From NCBI RefSeq assembly GCF_004296335.1, contig NZ_SGIU01000002.1, positions 819,882 through 883,881 on the forward strand: DNA of 64,000 bases. Reading direction: 5' to 3'. The notes beneath the pieces were generated by a model that worked only from the letters and a program-made list of their open reading frames with translations, had not been told where the DNA came from and ran no database searches. Source of the DNA: Flagellimonas allohymeniacidonis (lineage in GTDB: Bacteria; Bacteroidota; Bacteroidia; Flavobacteriales; Flavobacteriaceae). Made by a program: the position numbers and the translations under genes. Position 1 is the stretch's first letter. The number at the start of each line of letters is the position of its first letter. Shown in pieces: positions 16,094 through 24,943 of this stretch.

Positions 16094-17644
16094 CTAATTG
16101 AAGGCTACTTTCACCAGCTGCTTTTTCCCGCCACGCTTGGCATAGAACAGCATATTACTGTCCGCCACATTTTTTAAGGGTTTGGAAACCATCAAAGGTA
16201 ATCGAGCCTCCTGTTGGTCGATGATTTTCTCGTAGTCCATTTTTCCCAGTTCGTCCAAGGAAATCAGAAACACATTTCTATTTCGGCTAAGCCCTTGTTT
16301 GAAGATCAGGCGTTCATTGTTGATCAACTGAGGGTTTTCTGCGGCTGTGCAAATGAAGAAATAAGTCTTCCCGTCCTTGATGTAAGAACTGTAAGAAGCA
16401 TAAGCGCCATCCCCTTGCGTAACTTCTGATTTGTTGATGTTTCGGGCCCAGGCGAGTTTTCCATCCGCCTCCAGTTTGGCGCTAACGATATCATTGTGGT
16501 GAAAACGTTCGATTCTCACGCGCTGCCCAGCTCCCGTGACTTGAATGCTGTTGGTAACAAAGTACTCCTCGGCATTGAAGAAGACTTCATCTGCTGGTGT
16601 GACCTCCACACTTTTAAAGACAAGGTTCTTGATAACCTTATCTTCCTCTCGGCCAAATTTATCCTCCATAAATTGTTCCGAAAAGGGATTGTATTTTTTG
16701 GATTGAATTTCCAAAGAGGCCGGGTTTAATTCAAAAAAGGAGATTCCATTGTATCGATTGTCCCTTCTATCTGCATAAAATCCTGTACAGACCAGTCTGT
16801 TTTTAGAAATTAGCGGATATAAGGCCTCAGAGTATTTTCCGGGATCATCGAATGACTGGGTTTGACTTCCATTTTTGGAAACTTTGACCAATTCATATTG
16901 AAATTTTCTTTCATCCACCCGAAAACGCTTCTTCTTAAAATAGGCCTTGCCAACAATATATGCCGTTTCTAGGTCTGAAGAAATCGCCACGTTTTCAAAA
17001 GCATAGTTCTTTTCCTCAACCCCGTATGAAAAGTCATGCTCAAAACGCTTGTTCAGGCCCGTATCATAGAGATGAATAATGTGTTTGTTTTGCTTTCCTT
17101 TTTTATGATGCGTGCTGATCACGAAACCTGTTTTCTCCTTGTTGAAAAGGATTGCAGTGGTAAATCCGTTTGAGAAGTTGCGGTTATAGTAGTTCTTTCC
17201 TACAGGGTTTCGCACTTCCGCTGAGGAAATGGTCAAAAGTTTCTCTCGCTTAAAATTGAACGCAATTATTGGGCTTTTGTGTACCCAATATTCATATTGG
17301 CCTCGGTCGTAATTGTAGTCGAGAAACAGCAGGTTCAACTGGCCATTTTTTAAAAAACCATCGATGAAGTTCATGCCTTTCAACTTATAGTTATACTCAT
17401 CCACCAACTCCAAATTGCTGTTGTAGTGTTCAATAAAATAGCCCTTGGGTTTTAGAATTAATCCCTGAAAATATGCTCTGACCAGAATATATCCGCCCGC
17501 ACCATCATCGTCAATGGTCAAAAGGTTGGAATAGCGATACCTATCATTGAATTTTTCGCCAAAATCGTAGGACACGGGCATTTTTTGGGCATTGGAAGCA
17601 AGCCCAATCATAAAAAGAAGTAGAAGTAGTAATGGTTTTTTCAT
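16094..17644 (-). CDS. Large secreted protein of unknown function
   Basis: 516 residues from the ATG at 17644 (a TTG at 17647 is also in frame). A signal peptide (KKPLLLLLLFMIGLASNAQ) is followed by a mature part rich in beta-strands and aromatic residues: repeated short patterns of the form hydrophobic-x-G/D-x-Y suggest a propeller or beta-sheet fold, but no Asp-box, Kelch or PQQ motif is clear. I recognise no family. It ends with LVKVAFN, not a type IX sorting domain. It sits upstream of the radical SAM gene and downstream of the crotonase gene in the same direction, with 28 bases to the latter. Confidence 0.8.
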   Translation of the reverse strand: MKKPLLLLLLFMIGLASNAQKMPVSYDFGEKFNDRYRYSNLLTIDDDGAGGYILVRAYFQGLILKPKGYFIEHYNSNLELVDEYNYKLKGMNFIDGFLKNGQLNLLFLDYNYDRGQYEYWVHKSPIIAFNFKREKLLTISSAEVRNPVGKNYYNRNFSNGFTTAILFNKEKTGFVISTHHKKGKQNKHIIHLYDTGLNKRFEHDFSYGVEEKNYAFENVAISSDLETAYIVGKAYFKKKRFRVDERKFQYELVKVSKNGSQTQSFDDPGKYSEALYPLISKNRLVCTGFYADRRDNRYNGISFFELNPASLEIQSKKYNPFSEQFMEDKFGREEDKVIKNLVFKSVEVTPADEVFFNAEEYFVTNSIQVTGAGQRVRIERFHHNDIVSAKLEADGKLAWARNINKSEVTQGDGAYASYSSYIKDGKTYFFICTAAENPQLINNERLIFKQGLSRNRNVFLISLDELGKMDYEKIIDQQEARLPLMVSKPLKNVADSNMLFYAKRGGKKQLVKVAFN

Positions 17645-17672
17645 CAAAGTCCGGGTTTGGTTAGACCAACGG

Positions 17673-18455
17673 CTATGACCCAGGGAAATCTGCTTTTCGC
17701 TTTTCTAAAAAGGCAGTGGTGCCTTCTTTGAAGTCATCGGTTCCGAAACAGGTACCAAAAGCATCGATTTCAACGGCATAACCGTCTACGTCATAGCTAT
17801 AACCCGCATTTACCGCTTTTATTGCGTGTTTTATGGCCACAGAAGAATTATTCGATATCCTGCTCGCTATTTTTAGGCAAAGTGGTAAAAGTTCCTCTTG
17901 AGAGACCATATAATTCACCAATCCAAAATCCAAGGCTTTTTGGGCATCTATCATCCCTGCCGTCATTATAAGCTCAAGAGCCCTTCCCTTTCCAACAAGT
18001 TGGGGAAGTCGCTGTGTCCCTCCATAACCCGGTATTACCCCCAGAGAAACTTCGGGCAATCCCATTTTTGCGGTTTCGCTGGCAATTCTAAAATGACAGG
18101 ACATGGCCAGTTCCAATCCACCTCCCAAGGCAAAACCATTGACCGCTGCAATCACTGGAGTGGAAAGGTTTTCTACAAAATCGAATAGCTTTTCTTGCCC
18201 CTCTGCCGCGAGCCGTTTTGCTTGCTGAACCGAAAAATCTGCAAATTCTGAGATGTCGGCTCCTGCGACAAAGGCCTTTTCCCCACTTCCAGTTACAACA
18301 ATTACCTTTATCCCATTATCCTCATCCAACTCTTTGAAGGCATCTTGCAACTCTTCGATGGTCCTTTTGTTCAAAGAGTTGAGTTTCTTGGGACGATTGA
18401 TCGTTATGGTTGCGATATTGTTCTCTTCTTCGATGTATATGTTCTCGTAGTTCAT
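17673..18455 (-). CDS. Enoyl-CoA hydratase/isomerase (crotonase family)
   Basis: 260 residues, the normal length. The oxyanion-hole blocks AFVAGADISEF (residues about 62-72) and NGFALGGGLELAMSCHF (about 105-121) are present, and PEVSLGVIPGYGGTQRLPQLVG contains both catalytic-glutamate regions of true enoyl-CoA hydratases (Glu in LELAMSC and Glu in PEVSLG). The enzyme adds water to trans-2-enoyl-CoA in fatty acid beta-oxidation or amino acid breakdown. It lies 16 bases downstream of the NtrY-like kinase gene. Confidence 0.92.
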   Translation of the reverse strand: MNYENIYIEEENNIATITINRPKKLNSLNKRTIEELQDAFKELDEDNGIKVIVVTGSGEKAFVAGADISEFADFSVQQAKRLAAEGQEKLFDFVENLSTPVIAAVNGFALGGGLELAMSCHFRIASETAKMGLPEVSLGVIPGYGGTQRLPQLVGKGRALELIMTAGMIDAQKALDFGLVNYMVSQEELLPLCLKIASRISNNSSVAIKHAIKAVNAGYSYDVDGYAVEIDAFGTCFGTDDFKEGTTAFLEKRKADFPGS

Positions 18456-18471
18456 GCGTTTAGATTTGATA

Positions 18472-19935
18472 TTAAGCCACTTCCTTCACTACCCTAGGGA
18501 ATTTTACAGTGAATACCGTGCCTTTTCCTTTTTGTGAAGTGAAATCTATTGTGCCGTTGTAATTTTCAACAATATTACGGACCATTCCCAGCCCTAACCC
18601 CATCCCACTGGTTTTTGTTGTGAATTTCGGTTCAAAAACCTTATCCCTTACCTCATCGGCAATGCCAACTCCGTTGTCGGCCACGGAAATTTTCACCTTT
18701 TCCCCTTCTGAGGCCACCGTTACCAAAATACGTGGCGAAGCAACATCGTTCATGGCCTGAATGGCGTTCTTAACCAGATTGGTGACCACGCGGATGAGTT
18801 GGGTGCGGTCCAATTTGGCAATAATTTCCTCTTCATCCGTAATGAAATGAATATAGTTTTCAGTAAAAATATCCAATGCCAATTTCACAATGTTGACCAC
18901 ATTCAAGGTTTCATTTTGCTGCGCCGGCATTTTTGCAAAATTTGAAAAGGCCGAGGCAATATTGCTCATGGTGTCAATTTGTTGAATCAAGGTGTTGGAG
19001 AACTCCTTTACCTTTTCTTGGGCATCTTCTGAAGTAGGGTCAAATTTTCTCTCGAAACTTTGAACGGACAAACGCATCGGGGTCAGTGGGTTTTTAATTT
19101 CGTGCGCTACTTGTTTTGCCATTTCTCGCCATGCCTGCTCTCGTTCGCTACGAGCCAGCTTAGTTGCACTTTCCTCTAGCTCATCAATCTTGCTGTTGTA
19201 AGAATCCACAAGCTTTCGAATCTCCTCACTTGGATTTTCAATATGTATTTTTTCGTTGCGCCGTGTTAAGTCGGTTTCGTTCATTTTATCAGAAATAGTT
19301 TGCAATGAACGAGTGATGTATTTTGAGATGAAATAGGCAAAAACGATGGCTGAAAGTAGCATTATAAGGTAGACACCCCCCAACCGGAAGAGAAACTCCC
19401 TGAGTTCCATATTACTAAAGGAATTATCCTCAAAATACGGCAGGTTCATTATGCCAATTGGTTTGAATGTAGGGTCTGTGATGTAGGTATAGGAGGCTTT
19501 GTACTTTCCGCCAGCGGCAACCTTTTCCTCTACAAAGCGGTGATCTCCATTAGCAGATACCTTGTTAAGGATTTCAGCATCCAAACAATTGGAAATAGAA
19601 TCAGCCTCAAAACTGGGTCGAGAGCTTTTTACCAATGCCCCCTCCAGATCATATATGTTGAAATTTACATTTTGCACATCCGCAATCTTGTAAATCTCAT
19701 CCATAAAAATGAACTCTAAATTCTCCGAAATCGGAGGGTAGGTAGTCTCTTTGAGTGTGTATGAAATGCTTTGCAAAATCTGCTCTTCCTTACGCTCCAA
19801 ACGCTGTTCGTGATAATCCTTGCTTTGTTCACGATATTGGTAGATAGTCACCCCGGCAATCAGCACAGAGGCAATCAGCACCAAAAGAATCATGGTGATA
19901 AAAATGCGGGATCGAAGAGATAATTTCTTGAACAA
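18472..19935 (-). CDS. NtrY-like sensor histidine kinase
   Basis: 487 residues. Two transmembrane helices (about 11-31 and 186-206) frame a periplasmic sensor of about 150 residues. A HAMP-like linker (about 207-260) leads to the dimerisation domain with phospho-acceptor His278 in QVAHEIKNPLTPMRLSVQ and an ATPase domain (NLVKNAIQAMND, VADNGVGIADEV, GMGLGLGMV). HEIKNPLTP is typical of NtrY/NtrB kinases. No partner NtrC-type regulator gene is present in the window. The start is a TTG at 19935, since the basic FKKLSLRSR segment needed before helix 1 precedes the first ATG. Confidence 0.88.
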   Translation of the reverse strand: MFKKLSLRSRIFITMILLVLIASVLIAGVTIYQYREQSKDYHEQRLERKEEQILQSISYTLKETTYPPISENLEFIFMDEIYKIADVQNVNFNIYDLEGALVKSSRPSFEADSISNCLDAEILNKVSANGDHRFVEEKVAAGGKYKASYTYITDPTFKPIGIMNLPYFEDNSFSNMELREFLFRLGGVYLIMLLSAIVFAYFISKYITRSLQTISDKMNETDLTRRNEKIHIENPSEEIRKLVDSYNSKIDELEESATKLARSEREQAWREMAKQVAHEIKNPLTPMRLSVQSFERKFDPTSEDAQEKVKEFSNTLIQQIDTMSNIASAFSNFAKMPAQQNETLNVVNIVKLALDIFTENYIHFITDEEEIIAKLDRTQLIRVVTNLVKNAIQAMNDVASPRILVTVASEGEKVKISVADNGVGIADEVRDKVFEPKFTTKTSGMGLGLGMVRNIVENYNGTIDFTSQKGKGTVFTVKFPRVVKEVA

Positions 19936-20043
19936 TCTTAAAAGAGATTTCGGATAAATTTACGCAATAATCACACCATTATTTGTTCAACCCCCAATCT
20001 TCAAATTACAATGTCAACAGATGTGATTGATTTTGCCCCTCGG

Positions 20044-20592
20044 CTATGCATTGGGGTTCTTGTCCCTGATTCTTTTGTAGAGTCGAATTCCCAACATTAA
20101 CAAAATGGCAAGAACAAAAATGCCGATGACCCCGTAAATCCAATTAAAGGCATTCTTAAGAATCACCAAAAAGGTGACCGCAAACAGGACCAGGGTCGCA
20201 ACCTCGTTCCAGATACGCATAAATTGAGAGGTATATTTCACCTCATCCCTTTGCAATTGCTTGAAGATTTGGTGGCACTTTAGGTGGTAGAAAATCAAAA
20301 GAACCACAAACCCCAGCTTTACATGCATCCACGGCTGCTCCAACCAAGCAGGCATCAACCACAACAACCAAATGGCAAATAGTGTGCACAAAATTGCCGA
20401 AGGCCATGTAATGATGTACCACAGACGTTTGGTCATCAATTTTAATTGAGAGGTCAGTATTTCTTTATCTGGAGAAGGTTTTTGAGAAGCCTCAATATGA
20501 TAGATAAAAAGTCTGGGCACATAAAAGAGTCCAGCAAACCAAGTGACCACAAAAATAAGATGGAGGGATTTTATATAGTTATAGATTTCCAT
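20044..20592 (-). CDS. hemJ: Protoporphyrinogen IX oxidase, HemJ type
   Basis: 182 residues with about four transmembrane helices. The diagnostic residues are present: His11 in SLHLIFVVTWFAGLFYVPRLF and Lys92 in PWMHVKLG, which bind heme and are required for activity in characterised HemJ proteins. HemJ oxidises protoporphyrinogen IX to protoporphyrin IX, the step between HemF and HemH. It is 19 kb from the main hem operon and is a stand-alone gene with a good -7 element (20615-20622). The C-terminus is extended by a third hydrophobic pair (IYGVIGIFVLAILLMLG) and a basic tail. Confidence 0.9.
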   Translation of the reverse strand: MEIYNYIKSLHLIFVVTWFAGLFYVPRLFIYHIEASQKPSPDKEILTSQLKLMTKRLWYIITWPSAILCTLFAIWLLWLMPAWLEQPWMHVKLGFVVLLIFYHLKCHQIFKQLQRDEVKYTSQFMRIWNEVATLVLFAVTFLVILKNAFNWIYGVIGIFVLAILLMLGIRLYKRIRDKNPNA

Positions 20593-20614
20593 GGTTATCG
20601 GTTAGGATTTCGGC

Positions 20615-20622
20615 CAAAGGTA
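20615..20622 (-). promoter_or_regulatory. -7 promoter element (TACCTTTG) of hemJ
   Basis: Minus-strand TACCTTTG, exact TAnnTTTG, 22 bases before the ATG at 20592. It abuts one arm of the inverted repeat at 20622-20660. Confidence 0.45.
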
Positions 20623-20660
20623 AAGGGTAAAAAGCATATTTAAAAAGCCTCTTACCCTTT
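20622..20660 (-). repeat. 9-bp inverted repeat between the BNR gene and hemJ
   Basis: AAAGGGTAA (20622-20630) and TTACCCTTT (20652-20660) are perfect inverted copies separated by 21 bases. It lies after the BNR gene stop and next to the hemJ -7 element. It may be a weak terminator for the former (no strong T run follows) or an operator for hemJ. Confidence 0.45.
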
Positions 20661-20678
20661 GCCCAAAACCTATGTTCG

Positions 20679-23600
20679 CTAGTCTTCAATAAACAAATAG
20701 TTCAGTTTTAGGTTATTGAACTCCGTATTGAATTCTGATATTTCCTTATCCACCATGGCATCGAACTTGATGAGTTCTTGAAGTATTTTCTCCGAAAGCT
20801 CATTTCTTACGGCAACATCTTGGTCCGTGGGAGGGAAATCATCTATGGATACCAAACTACTTAAGTGCGCCAGTTTATTGGTCAATCGAATTGGGAAGTT
20901 CAGCGGGTCTTGATTACTTCGATTTTTAGTTTGGTAAAGCGCTTTTTCAATTTCCCCGAAACCTTCTTTCATTTTCTTTGCCTTCTCAACCAGGCTTTTG
21001 GTGGCCTCATTCTTTTCATATTGTTTGGTAAAGGCGTCCAATTGAGTATTGATCTTTTTAATTTTTTTGATGGATTGGTGGGCACGATCCACAGTTTCAT
21101 TGATTCCAGTAATGAAATCATATTGCTTTTGCATGTCTGCTACCGACACCTCAGCCCTGGGGTCGGGCAGAATCTTAAAGTTTTGGGATTGCTCGGCTCC
21201 ATTTACATTCAATGAAACTTTATAGGTGCCTGGTGCCGCTTTGGCTCCTTTCAAATTGGCCCACCAAAGAATCATGCCCTTAAGTTTTTCGGCACCCTTG
21301 CCTCTTGTATCCCAAACATGGGTATTGCCCCCTTTCTTTGTCTTCAACTTTTTATCCTTGTCCCTGGCAAATGTGTTAAAGGAAGCCAAGGTATCCCCAC
21401 TTTGGGTCAAGTAAGTAAGACTTATACTGTCTTTCTCGGCTTTGTTCTTCAAATAAAAGTGCGTAATCACTCCATTTGGATGGTTCTGACCTTCGGTTTT
21501 TGAGGGTTCTTTGGCAGCGCTTCCCTTGGTTCGATAACTATTTTTGGGTCGATACAGAATGCTAGCAGAAGTTTTTTTCGAAGCATCCAATTGATGCAAT
21601 ACTGTTAAGTCATCGATAACCCAAACACTTCTCCCTTGGGTGGCCACCACTAGATTGTTGTCCTTAATGGTCAGGTCTGTTATGGGAACAATGGGTAGGT
21701 TCAACTGAAATTTTTCCCATCCTTGACCATCATTGAAGGAAATGTACATTCCTGTTTCCGTTCCTGCATAGAGCAACCCTTTTCTTTTTGGGTCTTCTCG
21801 AAGTACCCTGGTAAAATGCTCGCTATCGATTCCATTAGTGATCTTGGTCCAAGTCTTACCATAATCCGTGGTTTTGTACAAATAGGGCTGAAAGTCCCCT
21901 AGTTTATAGCGTGTCGCGGCCAAATAGCAAGTCCCTTCATCGTAGGTCGAAGGTTCAATACTGTTGATCATGCTCCAGTCTGGCAAATTGGTGGGGGTAA
22001 CGTTCTCCCAATTTTGACCTCCGTCTCTAGTGATATGAACGAGCCCATCATCACTTCCAACCCACATCAAGCCCTCCTTCAAAGGACTTTCGCTAGCCGC
22101 GAAGATGGTGCAGTAATATTCAACTCCAGTATTGTCTTGTGTAATTGGACCACCGCTGGAAACCAGTTTTGCAGGATCGTTTCTTGTCAGATCTCCGCTC
22201 AACAGCTGCCAAGTTTGACCTTCGTTGGTGCTCATGTGCACATGATTGGAAAACGTATAGAGTTTTTTAGGGTTGTGCTTGCTGAAAATAATGGGGAAAT
22301 TCCATTGAAATCGGTATTTCATTCCTTCAGCACCATACCCCATGGGGTTGTCGGGCCAAACGTTAATTCCCCGTATTGTTTTGTTCTTATGGTTCACCCT
22401 AGTAAGAAATCCACCATAACTTCCTCCATAAACAATATCATTATCTGTGGGGTCAACAGCAATATGGGCACTCTCTCCTCCCGCTGTACGCTCCCAGTCA
22501 TCCTCGCCAATAGAACCATCATCACTGCGATGGTTGATACGGATGGTACTATTGTCTTGCTGGGCCACATAAATTCGATAGGGAAAGGCATTGTCCGTGG
22601 TAACCCTGTAGAATTGTGCAGTAGGTTGGTTGTAATAGGTGCTCCACGTTTCTCCGGCATCGTAACTCACTTGTGCCCCTCCATCATCTCCAATAATCAT
22701 CCGCTGGGAATTTTCAGGAGCAATCCATAGATCATGGTGGTCCCCATGGGGAGCATTGAAAGTATTAAAGGTCTTTCCGCCATCGGTACTTCGGTGATAG
22801 CGCACGTTAAGCACATAAACAATATCCTCATCCTCAGTGTCGGCATAAACACGGGTATAATACCATGCTCGTTGACGAAGTTTTCTTTCATCATTTATTT
22901 TCGCCCATTTTTTACCTCCGTCTTCGGAGCGGTACAATCCTCCCTTTTCCTTGTTTTCAACAATAGCCCAAACTCTATCTGAATTGACCGGTGAAACTGT
23001 CACACCAATAATTCCCAAGGTGTCTTTTGGAAATCCTTCATTCTTGGAAATCTCTGTCCAAGTCTCCCCGCTATCCGTACTTTTCCAAAGTGCTGAACCG
23101 TCTCCTCCACTGCTCAAACTGTAAGGTGTACGTTGCACCCTCCAAGTAGATGCGTACAAAATTCTAGGGTTGTTAGGGTCAAGAGTAAGATCCACGGCTC
23201 CTGCCTGATCGTTAACAAAAAGGACCTTTCTCCAATTTTTGCCTCCATCGGTACTTTTGTAAATACCGCGTTCTTGGGTTGGCTTGTAAATATTTCCCAT
23301 TACCGCTGCATACACAATATCATGATTGGTTGGGTGTACCTTAATACGAGGTACGTGGCGACTCTTTTCCAAGCCTGTTTGTTTCCATGTTTTCCCGGCA
23401 TCCTCAGTTTTCCATATGCCATAGCCAGAAGAAACATTACCTCGGACTGTTTTTTCGCCACCGCCGACATAAATTACATTGGGGTCGCTTTTAGCAACTT
23501 CTACAGCACCGATACTACCTCCAAAGTAGCCATCGGAAATGTTTTCCCAAGATCTTCCTCCGTCGGTGGTCTTCCAAACACCACCACCAGTAGCACCAAA

Positions 23601-23813
23601 ATAAAATAGATTGGGTTCTCCCGGCACCCCGGTTACTGCAGCGGAACGACCTCCTCGAAAAGGACCCACCAAACGATATTCAAGACTTGAATAGAGTTCC
23701 TGGGGATATTCAGATGTGGCAACTGTTCTCTTTTTTCGTTGTGCATTCGAAGTGATGGCGATACAACAGATGGCCAGCAGGGCCAAACCGACTTTTACAA
23801 GGTTTGATTTCAT
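20679..23813 (-). CDS. Large secreted BNR/sortilin-type beta-propeller protein
   Basis: 1044 residues. A signal peptide (residues about 1-24) is followed by many Asp-box repeats of the form S/T-x-D-G-G-x-x-W (TTDGGRSWENI, TEDAGKTWKQT, STDGGKNWRKV, STDSGETWTEI, TRDGGQNWENV, TTDYGKTWTKI), which build one or two six- to ten-bladed propellers over residues 40-740. The C-terminal 300 residues include a beta domain (APGTYKVSLNVNG) and a helical coiled segment (about 890-1040). Bacteroidota carry several copies of this family, often labelled glycosyl hydrolase, though no catalytic residues are established. Single gene; the upstream element TACTTTTA is one base off the -7 consensus. Confidence 0.9.
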   Translation of the reverse strand: MKSNLVKVGLALLAICCIAITSNAQRKKRTVATSEYPQELYSSLEYRLVGPFRGGRSAAVTGVPGEPNLFYFGATGGGVWKTTDGGRSWENISDGYFGGSIGAVEVAKSDPNVIYVGGGEKTVRGNVSSGYGIWKTEDAGKTWKQTGLEKSRHVPRIKVHPTNHDIVYAAVMGNIYKPTQERGIYKSTDGGKNWRKVLFVNDQAGAVDLTLDPNNPRILYASTWRVQRTPYSLSSGGDGSALWKSTDSGETWTEISKNEGFPKDTLGIIGVTVSPVNSDRVWAIVENKEKGGLYRSEDGGKKWAKINDERKLRQRAWYYTRVYADTEDEDIVYVLNVRYHRSTDGGKTFNTFNAPHGDHHDLWIAPENSQRMIIGDDGGAQVSYDAGETWSTYYNQPTAQFYRVTTDNAFPYRIYVAQQDNSTIRINHRSDDGSIGEDDWERTAGGESAHIAVDPTDNDIVYGGSYGGFLTRVNHKNKTIRGINVWPDNPMGYGAEGMKYRFQWNFPIIFSKHNPKKLYTFSNHVHMSTNEGQTWQLLSGDLTRNDPAKLVSSGGPITQDNTGVEYYCTIFAASESPLKEGLMWVGSDDGLVHITRDGGQNWENVTPTNLPDWSMINSIEPSTYDEGTCYLAATRYKLGDFQPYLYKTTDYGKTWTKITNGIDSEHFTRVLREDPKRKGLLYAGTETGMYISFNDGQGWEKFQLNLPIVPITDLTIKDNNLVVATQGRSVWVIDDLTVLHQLDASKKTSASILYRPKNSYRTKGSAAKEPSKTEGQNHPNGVITHFYLKNKAEKDSISLTYLTQSGDTLASFNTFARDKDKKLKTKKGGNTHVWDTRGKGAEKLKGMILWWANLKGAKAAPGTYKVSLNVNGAEQSQNFKILPDPRAEVSVADMQKQYDFITGINETVDRAHQSIKKIKKINTQLDAFTKQYEKNEATKSLVEKAKKMKEGFGEIEKALYQTKNRSNQDPLNFPIRLTNKLAHLSSLVSIDDFPPTDQDVAVRNELSEKILQELIKFDAMVDKEISEFNTEFNNLKLNYLFIED

Positions 23814-23968
23814 TTTCTTTTGTGTTGAATTAGTCAGACTTAAAAGTAGGGAAAAAAGGGAAGTTTATCATCAATTTCATGTGAATAGATTACCCGAACA
23901 TCTTGGTAAAACAGGCATTCGAAACTCTTAAAACTCGAAGTGCTTGCAAAAGCTTCAAATATGGTATC

Positions 23969-23983
23969 TTAAGGACAAAACAT
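23969..23983 (+). promoter_or_regulatory. Shared 15-base leader motif, copy 1 (RidA-like gene)
   Basis: TTAAGGACAAAACAT occurs here, 6 bases before the ATG at 23990, and again unchanged at 24914-24928 before the SPFH gene. Both are preceded by a -7-like TAnCTTnA, so the two genes may share a start-region element. Confidence 0.4.
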
Positions 23984-23989
23984 ATCAAA

Positions 23990-24445
23990 ATGAAATACGT
24001 CATTCCACTCTTGGTCCTTATTGTTTTTTCATGCGAATCCAGAACAGAAAAGACGACAGTAAGGGAACCTGAACCTTTCTCCAAAACCTACATCAATCCC
24101 CATAACGGGTATTCAGAAGCCGTTGCTGTGCAGACAGGAAACCTGAAAACCATTTATATCTCTGGCCAAGTGGGCGAGGGTGAAGATTTTGAAGCCCAGT
24201 TTCGGGATGCCCTCGGCAAATTGTTCAAAATGTTGGAGGCTTCTGGAGTAACTTTTGATGATGTAGTGAAATACAATACGTATATCGTTGATTACACGCC
24301 AGAATATCTTCCCATTTTCCGGAAGGTTCGCAAAGAACTTTTGGGTGATTCGGATATGCCTGCCAGCACTTTGGTCGGCGTAGACGCCTTGGGATTAGAG
24401 GCCTGGGGAGTGGAAATTGAGGCTGTGGCTGTTATCCAAAATTAG
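23990..24445 (+). CDS. RidA-like (YjgF/UK114 family) lipoprotein
   Basis: 151 residues from the ATG at 23990; in-frame upstream sequence to 23903 has no supporting features. A lipoprotein signal (VIPLLVLIVFSC, Cys15) precedes a RidA domain (YISGQVGEG, FDDVVKYNTYIVDY, MPASTLVGVDALG, VEIEAVAVIQ). RidA enzymes hydrolyse reactive enamines/imines and need an Arg at the start of the penultimate strand; here the aligned segment reads PAST where the enzyme has PARS, so the Arg is absent. The protein is predicted to sit outside the cytoplasm, unlike normal RidA. Its role is therefore unclear. Confidence 0.85.
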   Translation: MKYVIPLLVLIVFSCESRTEKTTVREPEPFSKTYINPHNGYSEAVAVQTGNLKTIYISGQVGEGEDFEAQFRDALGKLFKMLEASGVTFDDVVKYNTYIVDYTPEYLPIFRKVRKELLGDSDMPASTLVGVDALGLEAWGVEIEAVAVIQN

Positions 24446-24454
24446 GAGAACCCA

Positions 24455-24820
24455 TTAAATTTCGGAGAATTTATGCTCTAGAAGCATATCAAAAGTGACA
24501 TGGGACAATGCTTTTTCATGGGTTGCTTCTAAAATAACAGGTGGGGCCAACCCTTCCCTGTAGGCTTCCTTCCATCGAGATACACAGAGGCACCATTTAT
24601 CTCCTGCCTTCAATCCCGGAAATTGATAATACGGAATGGGAGTAATCAAATCATTGCCCTTACGCTTGGTAAATTGTAGAAACTCATCCGTCATGATGGC
24701 ACAAACCACATGGGTTCCAATATCATCCACGCCTGTTTTGCAATAGCCATCGCGATAGTATCCCGTTTTGGGTTCAAAACAACAGGCTTCAAGTTTCGTT
24801 CCAAGTACATTCTTATCCAT
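24455..24820 (-). CDS. DUF2237 family protein
   Basis: 121 residues. KLEACCFEPKTGYYRDGYCKTGVDDIGTHVVCAIMTDEFL and the block GDKWCLCVSRWKEAYREGLAPPVILEATHEKALS are the conserved parts of DUF2237 (DUF2237 proteins are found across bacteria and in plants; function unknown). Several conserved cysteines (two in EACC, one each in YCK, VVC, WCLC) hint at metal or redox chemistry. It is convergent with the RidA-like gene (9 bases between stops) and divergent from the SPFH gene. A -7 element TAACTTTG is only 7 bases before the ATG, so the transcript may be nearly leaderless. Confidence 0.85.
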   Translation of the reverse strand: MDKNVLGTKLEACCFEPKTGYYRDGYCKTGVDDIGTHVVCAIMTDEFLQFTKRKGNDLITPIPYYQFPGLKAGDKWCLCVSRWKEAYREGLAPPVILEATHEKALSHVTFDMLLEHKFSEI

Positions 24821-24827
24821 AGTTCCG

Positions 24828-24835
24828 CAAAGTTA
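24828..24835 (-). promoter_or_regulatory. -7 promoter element (TAACTTTG) of the DUF2237 gene
   Basis: Exact TAnnTTTG match on the minus strand, 7 bases before the ATG at 24820, implying a very short leader or none. Confidence 0.35.
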
Positions 24836-24913
24836 GTCCATGAATCGAACTCTGTAACAACCCCATAGCTTTTTGTACAAATAGAATGGAAGCTTTGGTC
24901 ATTTTTCATAGCT

Positions 24914-24928
24914 TTAAGGACAAAACAT
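24914..24928 (+). promoter_or_regulatory. Shared 15-base leader motif, copy 2 (SPFH gene)
   Basis: TTAAGGACAAAACAT, identical to the copy at 23969-23983 before the RidA-like gene. It ends 15 bases before the ATG at 24944 and is preceded by TAGCTT. Confidence 0.4.
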
Positions 24929-24943
24929 CTAAACACTATACAC

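Noticed and set aside
22014..22730. 238-codon plus-strand frame inside the BNR gene
   Set aside because: An antisense shadow in a repetitive coding region; the minus-strand BNR protein has clear repeats and signal peptide.
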